A stretch of DNA of 7,085 bases, taken from assembly GCA_016210245.1 (NCBI GenBank), contig JACQUR010000327.1, positions 1 to 7,085 on the forward strand, read 5' to 3'. The DNA is from Chloroflexota bacterium (lineage in GTDB: Bacteria; Chloroflexota; UBA6077; JACQUR01). The position numbers and the translations under genes were made by a program. Shown here in pieces: positions 1-6,100 of the stretch. Each line of letters begins with the position of its first letter. The first letter of the stretch is position 1. Below the pieces are notes generated by a model, which searched no databases, had not been told where the DNA came from, and worked only from the letters and a program-made list of their open reading frames with translations.

Positions 1-57
1 CACCAACCGGCGCTCCTCCAATTGGTCGCGGGTGAGTCGAGTCGGCTGCCACCCCAT
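1..57 (-). CDS. N-terminus of a probable IS630-type transposase (partial, runs off left edge)
   Basis: Only 19 codons are visible: MGWQPTRLTRDQLEERRLV. The LTRxQLEERR pattern resembles the opening of the helix-turn-helix segment of IS630-family (DDE) transposases, which normally continues into a winged-helix DNA-binding domain and then a DDE catalytic domain; none of that is in the window. The ATG at 57-55 is chosen because an in-frame TGA lies two codons upstream and a GAGG ribosome-binding motif (68-65) sits 7 bases before it. It lies 39 bases downstream of the response-regulator stop, on the same strand. If it is an insertion sequence, its terminal inverted repeat should lie roughly between here and the end of the regulator gene. 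The family call rests on a short motif; another HTH protein is possible. Confidence 0.5.
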   Translation of the reverse strand, partial: MGWQPTRLTRDQLEERRLV

Positions 58-96
58 CGTTCAACCTCGCTGCGATCACACTCACCATAATGTTAC

Positions 97-1077
97 TCAA
101 TCTCCACGTAGCACATTAGACAAGACTCCGTGACTCCGTGACTCCGTGTCTCCGTGGTGAACGTCTCCTCTCCGGAGGACGCGCTCACCGCGCCCCGTAG
201 ATCCCGCCTTGGCCTCAGTCCTGGGCCGTGCGCGGGTTGGCAGAGCAGTAGTGTGCCGCCTGCCGCTCTGCACGGGTGGTGGAGCCCCGCTGTTCTCCAG
301 GCTTTCAGGGAATGAGGCGCGCCGGTGGCCGGCGTTGGCGACGAGCGCGCTTCGGCTTCGCACTCCCAGCTTGCGGAGCACGTTGCTGACGTGGAACTCG
401 GCCGTCTTGACGGTCGTGCAGAGCCGCTCGGCAATCTCGTCGTTGTGGCGCCCGGCCGTCAGGAGGGGCAGCACTTCCTGTTCTCTGGGCGTCAGGGGCG
501 ACCGGTCGCGCTGGAACACCGCCCGCGCCGCCTCGGAGCCTGCGGCCGTCCGCGTCGCCTCCGCGGCCAGCACCGTCAGCCCCTCCCGAGCCGCATGCAC
601 GGTGGCCACGAGCGCCTCGGCCGAAGCCGTCTTGGCGAGGTAGCCCCGGGTGTCCAGTTGGAGCAGCGGCGCAAGGTGGCTCACCTCTGCGTAGGCGGTC
701 AGGACGAGCAGCGCGACCTCCGGATGGGAGGCATGGACCTGTTGGACCAGGGCAATACCCCCCACGTCGGGCAGGGCCAACTCCAGGATCAGCACGTCGG
801 GCCGAGCTTCCTCCACCAGGCGGAGTGCCCCGGCGCCGTCCTCGGCCAGGCCCACGAGCTGGATATCCTGGGCCTGTGCCAGCACCAGCCGCAGCCCTTC
901 GCGCATCATGGGGTGCGGGTCGACGGCGGCCACGCGGATCGGTCGGCCCGCAGCCGGGCTGCAACCTTGCTGGGTCGACGGTTGAACGTGCGCAGTCGAC
1001 AGGGCGCCAGCGGACTGTGCGCTGTGGACTGCCGACTGTGGACCCGGGTTGGGATCGTTCGATCTGCTCGTACCCAT
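97..1077 (-). CDS. LuxR/NarL-family response regulator with Asp-to-Glu phosphoacceptor site
   Basis: The 326-residue product has a receiver domain at about 46-170 and a LuxR-type helix-turn-helix at about 194-250 (LTPREQEVL... TVKTAEFHVSNVLRKLGV). It should act as a cytoplasmic DNA-binding transcription regulator. Receiver landmarks are D53 (in AVDPHPMMREGL), T127 (VLVLTAY) and K149 (GYLAKTAS), all as expected. The usual phosphorylated Asp is Glu99 (PDVLILELALPDVGG; codon 783-781), so the protein may be phosphorylation-independent. ATG 1077 is supported by AAGGGGG (1090-1084) 6 bases upstream. Both ends are unusual: residues 13-23 are encoded by tandem heptamers, and the 70-odd residues after the HTH form a low-complexity tail partly encoded by an octamer array. 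A start near the receiver domain (GTG at Val49) is possible. No sensor kinase is in the window. The targets cannot be told from the sequence. Confidence 0.9.
   Translation of the reverse strand: MGTSRSNDPNPGPQSAVHSAQSAGALSTAHVQPSTQQGCSPAAGRPIRVAAVDPHPMMREGLRLVLAQAQDIQLVGLAEDGAGALRLVEEARPDVLILELALPDVGGIALVQQVHASHPEVALLVLTAYAEVSHLAPLLQLDTRGYLAKTASAEALVATVHAAREGLTVLAAEATRTAAGSEAARAVFQRDRSPLTPREQEVLPLLTAGRHNDEIAERLCTTVKTAEFHVSNVLRKLGVRSRSALVANAGHRRASFPESLENSGAPPPVQSGRRHTTALPTRARPRTEAKAGSTGRGERVLRRGDVHHGDTESRSHGVLSNVLRGD
124..161 (-). repeat. Tandem octamer array (4 units) inside the 3' end of the regulator gene
   Basis: Read on the minus strand, a TTCACC-type head is followed by four 8-base units: ACGGAGAC then three copies of ACGGAGTC. 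On the plus strand the units occupy 124-155. The array encodes part of the regulator's C-terminal tail (about residues 306-318, HHGDTESRSHGV). The unit matches the octamers in the 1121-1194 inverted repeat (consensus RCNGAGWC), so both belong to one dispersed repeat family. Confidence 0.85.
1013..1040 (-). repeat. Four tandem heptamers in the regulator's 5' coding end
   Basis: On the minus strand the units are CACAGTC, GGCAGTC, CACAGCG and CACAGTC, with no spacer. They encode about residues 13-22 of the response regulator, part of an N-terminal extension that ordinary NarL-type regulators lack. The repeat is imperfect but in strict 7-base register. It is distinct in sequence and period from the octamers on either side of this gene. 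Confidence 0.7.
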
Positions 1078-1083
1078 TCGCGT

Positions 1084-1090
1084 CCCCCTT
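1084..1090 (-). promoter_or_regulatory. Ribosome-binding site of the response regulator
   Basis: AAGGGGG on the minus strand sits 6 bases before ATG 1077. It is the main support for this upstream start over a start nearer the receiver domain. Confidence 0.6.
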
Positions 1091-1120
1091 CTACCGATTC
1101 AGAGCGCCTTTTCCTGCTCA

Positions 1121-1194
1121 CCGCAGAGACGCCGAGACGCAGAGAGTCACCTTCTCTTGTGTTCAGAAGACTCTGCGTCTCGGCGTCTCGGCGG
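1121..1194. repeat. 24-bp near-perfect inverted repeat built from opposed octamer modules
   Basis: The left arm is 1121-1144 and the right arm 1171-1194. They pair at 23 of 24 positions; the only mismatch is 1125 against 1190. The 26-base centre (1145-1170) contains a further 5-bp stem, CTTCT 1151-1155 with AGAAG 1165-1169. Each arm is three octamers of the type GCAGAGAC or GCCGAGAC. The left arm carries a CTCACC head like the TTCACC head of the 124-161 array. The right arm lies within the glycosyltransferase reading frame, encoding about residues 420-428; the stop at 1165-1163 is in the loop. RNA from either strand could form a strong hairpin between the glycosyltransferase and the regulator. 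There is no U-tract after it, so it is not a classic intrinsic terminator. Confidence 0.9.
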
Positions 1195-2452
1195 TTTGGA
1201 AAGGCCCTGCTACTTGACTTCCGACCATCGGTTTGCACGCCCGGCGAGCGACGAGCGAGCCGGCGAGCAGGGCCAGGCCCGTTTGTCCCCAGGGCAGGGT
1301 GGCGACCCACGGCGGGGCCAGGCTGAACCAGTAGAGATTGCCCAGCGGGAAGAACAGCAGGCCCGCGCCCAGCAGGAACCAGCCGCTGCGCGCGCTCAGC
1401 GGCCCGGCCAGCGCTCGTCCGAGCGGCGCCACCAGGAACGGAAGCAGCCAGGTCGGATAGTGGCCCCAGGCGATGGGCGCGGCCAGCAGCCCGACCGCGA
1501 GGAGCAACAGATAGGCGCTGCCGGCCGGGCGCCGGCGGGCGTGCAGAACACTCCAGAGGACCAGAGCGCCAGACAGCAGGGGGCTGGCTACCGCCGGTGG
1601 CCCCGTCAATCGGGCAACCTCCCCGCTGAGGTACCCGCCCGGGCCGGTGGCGAGGCGGGCAAGCAGGCCCGGCAGCGAGACGTTATCCGAGAGCGACGAA
1701 CTGCCTCCCAACAGCGGCAGTTGCGCGACAAAGGCGAGCATCGGCGCCGGACCGAGGACCAGCGTTGGCGCCAGCAGCGTACACAGCAGCCCCGCGACAG
1801 CCCAGACCACCTCGCGCCACCGGCGGGTGGCGGCGAAGTAGAGCAGGATGATCCCGGGGATGACCTTCAGGCCCGCGGCCAGCCCGACGGGCAGCCCAGC
1901 CAGCGCGGCCCTCGCCGCGGGCCCAGGCCTCCCCGCCACCAGCGCCCAGCAGCTTACGGCCAGGGCGAAGGTGATCAGGCCGTCCACCTGGCCCAGCGCC
2001 AGCGAGGCGGTAGCCGGCCAGGCAAACACGCACGCGGCAGCTCCCCGCCACGCCCCACGGTCGCCCGCCAGCCGAAGGCCGAGGAGCACCGCGCCCACCA
2101 GGCACGCCAGGCTGAGCAAGTAGTACGCAGTCCATGCGCCGGACAGCCCCAACGGCACGAGCGGGGTGATGAGCAGCGCGGAGAAAGGCGGCTGGATGTA
2201 GCGCCCGAAGAGCCCCTCGAATCCATCGGAGGGAATCGCCACGCCAAGGACGCCCGCCATCTCCCGGAGCGAGGCCGGCTGGTACGGGTCCAGCCCGTTC
2301 AGCAGCGCAGCCGCCGCCAGGAAGTTGATCCGAAAGTCCTGGTGCTCGGAGAAGACCGGCAGGAAGACCCAGAGCAGGGGCGCCGCCAGCGCCACCAGGC
2401 CCAGCAGCAAGCGATCGGCGACAGCTCGCATCGTGCTCGCATCATACCCCAA
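1163..2452 (-). CDS. GT87/DUF2029-type integral membrane glycosyltransferase
   Basis: The 429-residue product is a polytopic membrane protein of the GT-C fold type. Family members (such as polyprenyl-phosphomannose-dependent mannosyltransferases) move sugars from lipid-linked donors onto cell-envelope glycans or glycolipids at the outer face of the membrane. Seen here: a first membrane helix at about 13-34; an acidic residue just after it (D39 in HQDFRINF); NGLDPYQP at 52-59; YIQPPFSALLITPL at 85-98; LGQVDGL at 153-159; GLKVIPGIILL at 194-204; IAWGHYPTW at 327-335; and many hydrophobic helices. The TTG start is chosen because AGGAGG lies 9 bases upstream; the first in-frame ATG (2431-2429) has no such site. 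The last residues (TAETPRRRVF) are encoded by the arm and loop of the inverted repeat. Donor and acceptor cannot be inferred. Confidence 0.85.
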   Translation of the reverse strand: MGYDASTMRAVADRLLLGLVALAAPLLWVFLPVFSEHQDFRINFLAAAALLNGLDPYQPASLREMAGVLGVAIPSDGFEGLFGRYIQPPFSALLITPLVPLGLSGAWTAYYLLSLACLVGAVLLGLRLAGDRGAWRGAAACVFAWPATASLALGQVDGLITFALAVSCWALVAGRPGPAARAALAGLPVGLAAGLKVIPGIILLYFAATRRWREVVWAVAGLLCTLLAPTLVLGPAPMLAFVAQLPLLGGSSSLSDNVSLPGLLARLATGPGGYLSGEVARLTGPPAVASPLLSGALVLWSVLHARRRPAGSAYLLLLAVGLLAAPIAWGHYPTWLLPFLVAPLGRALAGPLSARSGWFLLGAGLLFFPLGNLYWFSLAPPWVATLPWGQTGLALLAGSLVARRACKPMVGSQVAGPFQTAETPRRRVF

Positions 2453-2461
2453 ACGCCGCCA

Positions 2462-2467
2462 CCTCCT
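2462..2467 (-). promoter_or_regulatory. Consensus Shine-Dalgarno site that decides the TTG start
   Basis: AGGAGG on the minus strand, followed by a 9-base spacer and TTG at 2452-2450. It fixes the glycosyltransferase start at the TTG rather than at the ATG seven codons inside. Confidence 0.75.
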
Positions 2468-2653
2468 GGCGGCGAGGCTCGGCGCACCACCGATGGCTAC
2501 GGGTCCGAGCGCCTTCTCGCGATGACCTCCTCGACCGCGGCCCGGAGCGGCTCGACCGACCAGGCCAGCTTGCGCCGGCGGAGGGAACGTGCAGCCGGAT
2601 CCACGTGGCCCGGTTGTCGCCGCTGCGTTGTCGCGGCAGACGGAGGGGCCTGC

Positions 2654-2704
2654 AGCCCAGGGTATGTAAAGGGAGCAAGGTCTGGGCTCACCCCCTTCCG
2701 GGTG
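2654..2704 (-). terminator. Possible weak terminator hairpins after the toxin-immunity operon
   Basis: Two short stems lie 28 to 78 bases past the immunity stop: a 5-bp stem with a 6-base loop (2689-2704) and a 7-bp stem with a 21-base loop (2654-2688). Neither is followed by a run of U. The position suits operon termination, but the structures are weak and may be chance in GC-rich DNA. Confidence 0.2.
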
Positions 2705-2731
2705 CCACCTGCCACGAATTGGCCGTATCCA

Positions 2732-3193
2732 TCAGTCCGTCAGCCGTTCGATCCTGAATACGAGGTCGTCGAAGTCGTCGTCCGGGTACCCATCGTTGCA
2801 GCGATAGCGGCGTCCCTGAGGAATCTCCTCCACAATCATCGCCCCATAAGCCAGCAAGGCGAACGGCTTGCCGGTCTTGCAGGGGTCCCAGGCATTGTAT
2901 ACCAGCACATGGCTTTGGTCGCCAGGGCAAGAAATGACTACCTCCTCTGGTGCAGCGTCAGCCCAAATAGCGACGTTCTTGCTGCTCTGGCCGTCGATCT
3001 CGATCGGAAGATCCGACAGTATCCTGACTGCCTGCGGCCAATCACTACTGGTGGCCTCCAACACTAGCTTGAGCTTCCTCGCGCCAAGCAAAGGGAAGTG
3101 GTCGACGCGGATGAGCTCCAGACCCTTGTAGGTAATACGGAACGGATCAGGGGACCCCGCGAACAGCCAGTCGATGCTCTTCTCCGTTGTCAC
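2732..3193 (-). CDS. Putative immunity protein for the Rhs HNH toxin
   Basis: This 153-residue cytoplasmic-looking protein has no signal peptide or membrane segment. Its GTG start overlaps the TGA stop of the Rhs toxin in a GTGA, with GGAGGG (3204-3199) 5 bases upstream, so the two are probably translationally coupled. Polymorphic toxin genes are typically followed at once by a small gene whose product binds and neutralises the toxin tip; that rule is the basis of the call. I do not recognise the family. Visible features are SIDWLFAGSPDPF near the N-terminus, a mixed beta-rich pattern, and an acidic end (YRCNDGYPDDDFDDLVF, 130-146) that could contact the basic nuclease surface. GC is lower than in the Rhs core and like that of the toxin tip, which fits co-transfer with it. 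A role other than immunity is possible but less likely. Confidence 0.75.
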   Translation of the reverse strand: MTTEKSIDWLFAGSPDPFRITYKGLELIRVDHFPLLGARKLKLVLEATSSDWPQAVRILSDLPIEIDGQSSKNVAIWADAAPEEVVISCPGDQSHVLVYNAWDPCKTGKPFALLAYGAMIVEEIPQGRRYRCNDGYPDDDFDDLVFRIERLTD

Positions 3194-6100
3194 GGTCGCC
3201 CTCCGAGCCTCCTGTAAAGGTCGAGCCGCTCGTGTTCATCAGCGAAGAGCTCGATCAAGTTGCGGCGGTCATTACTGCCTCCCAGCCTCCTGGGAATAAG
3301 ATGGTGCAGTTCCAGTGACTCGGCTTGACCGGTTCTTGGGTTGGGCATCTGGGGTGCCAGGCCTCGCCGCATCCGCACCACGTTCGGAGCCCCGTACTTG
3401 AGGTCCATGTAAGGTCGCTGGGCTGTTTCCCTCCAGTATCGCGCGCGAGCAACATCCCACGCCTTTGCAGCCGGAGTCTTGCAGCCGTTATGAACCAGCC
3501 ACTGCCCGTCACCCACGAAGAAGGTGTGGGCGCCTTCGACGGTCAGATTGTACATGCGCTGGGGTTGGTGCTCCAATGCGAGCGCATGGACGATCCCGAA
3601 GCCGCCATCGGACTTGCGCACGTGCAGCCCGGCGGTGAGCGCCTGGGCGGGCAGCCAGCCGTGCTCCAGGGTGAAGAAGGGGTGCTCGGGGGTGGTGGCC
3701 AGCACCTCCCCGTCGATGGCCAGTTTGACCACCTGCTCGTCCTCGTACGAGATGAGCTCAGTGATCGGGTAGAGGCCGAGGCTCCCCGTGGCCTCGTCGT
3801 AGGCCAGCACCAGGTCGCCCACCTTGAGTGACGCGATGGGGCGCGGGCCGTCGGCGGTCTGGACCGGGGTGTCGGCGCTGAAGCTGTTGATGACGCAGGA
3901 GGCGAGGGTGCCACCCAGGTTGTCGGCGGCGGAGAGCGTGCCCACCAGCCGCGGGGCCAGAGCGGCCACGGCTTTGCCGAGGCCGAAGCCGGTGAGGCCC
4001 GAGAGACAGCCGGTGGCGGCGCTGCGCAGCACCTGGCTGCCGGTGACCTTCTCGCCCCCGAACCAGCTCATGGCCAGGTCGACCGCTACGCTGGACAGGG
4101 CGCCGCCCGCGCAGGCCGCCAGCAGCGGGTTCTGGCCGCTCGGGTCGGTGGCGTTCATGGGATCGTTGGCCACGTACGAGTACCTGTTGAGCGACAGCGG
4201 ATCGCTGTCGAAGCCGGGGAAGGGGTCACGCTGCACGAATCGCCCCGTCGCCGGGTCGTACATCCTCGCCCGCAGGTTGACGAAGCCCGTCTCCGCATCC
4301 CGGGGCTCGCCCGTGTACTGGAAGGGCTGGCTTCCCGTTCCCTGGGTCAGGCTCGGCACCCCGAACTCGTCGCTCAGGTAGGTCTGCACCACCTGGGCGC
4401 TGGCATCGGTGATGGCCCGCACCGAGCCCAGGCCATCCTCGTGGTAGACCTCCACGTTGCCCGCGCTATCCACCGCGTAGGCCAGCCCCAGCCCCCACAC
4501 GTACTTGCGCGTGCCGTCGTCCAGCACCACTGGCAGTGACTGGTTCACGTCGTAGCGGTAGCTGACGGTCGGGTTCGTGCCCACGGTGGCGCTCACCCGC
4601 TTGCCGTCGCCGTCGTAGACGTAGGTCGAAGTCGTGCTGCCAATGGTGGCGGTCTTCAGCCGGTTGGCCTGGTCGTAGCCGAAGGTATCCGGGCCTCGCG
4701 CTACCAGGTTGCCGTTGTCATTGACCGTGTAGCTCACCCCGCCTGCCGAGGTGATCCGGTCGGCCCAGTCGTAGGAGTAGTTCGTGCTGCTGCCCCGGGT
4801 CCTGGTCGTGCGGTTGCCCACGCTGTCGTAGGTGTAGCCGGTCGGCCCGCTCGGCGGCGTCACGCTCGTCAGGCGCGAAAGCTGGTCGTAGCCGTACGTG
4901 GTGGTCGCCTGGCGGGTGAGGGTCACGCTCACCGTCTGCTCCGGCGCGGCCAGCCCCTCGCTGTCAGTGGCGTTGACCCTGGCGGTGTAGGTCCCCGCGG
5001 GCTGGATCGCCCCGGCGTCGTTCTTGCCATCCCAGGCCGCGCTCTGGGAGCCCACCGTCTGGCTGCCGTTCACCAGGGTGCGCACCAGCCCGCCCACGCT
5101 ATCGTAGACCTTGACGCTGACGGTTAGCGGCTTCCCAAACAGTACGTCGTCCGCCAGGCTGTAGCTGAGGGTGGTGCTCTGCCCGGCCAGGGGCACGAAG
5201 GGACTCGGGCCGGCGGCCAGGTTCCGGATGAACGGCCGGCTCGTGGCGAAGCGGTGGTGCATGACCTCCCAGTACGCCAGCGGGTTGAGGTGGACCCAGG
5301 CCACGTCGGCCTGCCCGTCGTCCAGCTCGCGCCGCGCGGTGGGCCACACCGCCGAACTGCCCAGCACGTGCTCGGTCGTCTCCAGGCCCCTCTCCGGCAG
5401 GTAGCGCCGATAGGCCAGCTCGTTGGTCGTCTTCGTGTAGAACACGTACAGGTCGCCCCGGTCCACGCCCACGCTCAGCCGGCTGCCGAAGTTGCTGGTG
5501 GCGGGCACCAGCGTCAGCTCGCCGTCATCGGCCCCCTTGCGGTACAGGCCGTCGAACAGGTCCGGGTCGGGGCTCCCATAGGCGATCACGATCCCCTGGT
5601 TCCGACTGTCGGCCGCGGTCGCCACGCCGTCGGTGGCGGCTTTCGCCGGCCGGCTGTCGACGGGGGCGCTCCAGGCAGTGTAGTTCGCCCCCTGCACCTG
5701 GGCCTTGCTCCAGCGAAGCTGGCTGGACTGGCTCTCCACCCAGAATAGATACAGCCCGTCCGCGTTCGCCCCCGCCCCGGCCGGCATGCGGGCCAGGCTG
5801 GCGCTGCCCGACAGGTTGCCCACCATCTGCGTGCCCAGCACGTCCGGACTGGTGCTGGTCCCCTGAGCGTTCAACCAGTTGGTCCGCAGCGTCGGGTCGC
5901 CCGCCGCGCGCAGGAAGCGCACCTCCCAGCGGTCCGTCCCCGTGGAGAGCCAGGCCACGGCCGGCTGGTCGTTCTTGTCCAGGACCAGGCTCGGCCGCGG
6001 CGCGCCCGCCGGGGTGTCCAGCCCCACGGCCGGTCCCGAGGCAACCAGCCCCAGGATGTTGTGGCTCCCGTCGGTGGCGCGAGTGAGGCTGTAGCGCTGG

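Larger units (their letters stand above)
2454..2731. other. Gap between immunity and glycosyltransferase genes; no convincing gene
   Basis: This stretch holds small overlapping open frames only. The longest coding-like one (2497-2715, minus, GTG start, 72 codons) has GC-rich third positions toward its end (RRRKLAWSVEPLRAAVEEVIARRR) but no ribosome-binding site and no family I recognise. Two weak inverted repeats lie just after the immunity stop: AGCCCAG 2654-2660 with CTGGGCT 2682-2688, and CACCC 2689-2693 with GGGTG 2700-2704. No sigma-70-like promoter pair stands out. Confidence 0.5.

Noticed and set aside
124..155. CRISPR-like short repeats
   Set aside because: The units are 8 bases long and directly adjacent, with no spacers, so this is a simple tandem array.
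305..964. Minus-strand 219-codon frame overlapping the regulator
   Set aside because: It is a frame-shifted shadow of the regulator with Arg/Gly/Pro-rich composition typical of GC-rich DNA read out of frame.
1121..1194. Classic Rho-independent terminator
   Set aside because: The hairpin is strong, but its loop is large and no U-tract follows on the minus strand, so the standard terminator definition is not met.
325..1326. Plus-strand 333-codon open frame
   Set aside because: It is antisense to the response regulator, which has clear receiver and HTH motifs, and it also runs through the inverted repeat. It has no recognisable domain.
2640..2700. Promoter for the glycosyltransferase (TTGCTC with TACATA on the minus strand)
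   Set aside because: The two hexamers are only about four bases apart, far short of the 16-18 needed. No better pair was found.
1049..3067. Plus-strand 672-codon open frame rich in Arg, Gln and Glu
   Set aside because: It lies antisense to the glycosyltransferase and the immunity gene. Its low-complexity composition is the mirror of a GC-rich hydrophobic membrane protein, and no domain is visible.
5254..5748. Plus-strand open frames inside the Rhs gene, such as this 164-codon one
   Set aside because: They are antisense to the continuous Rhs reading frame and show no family motifs.
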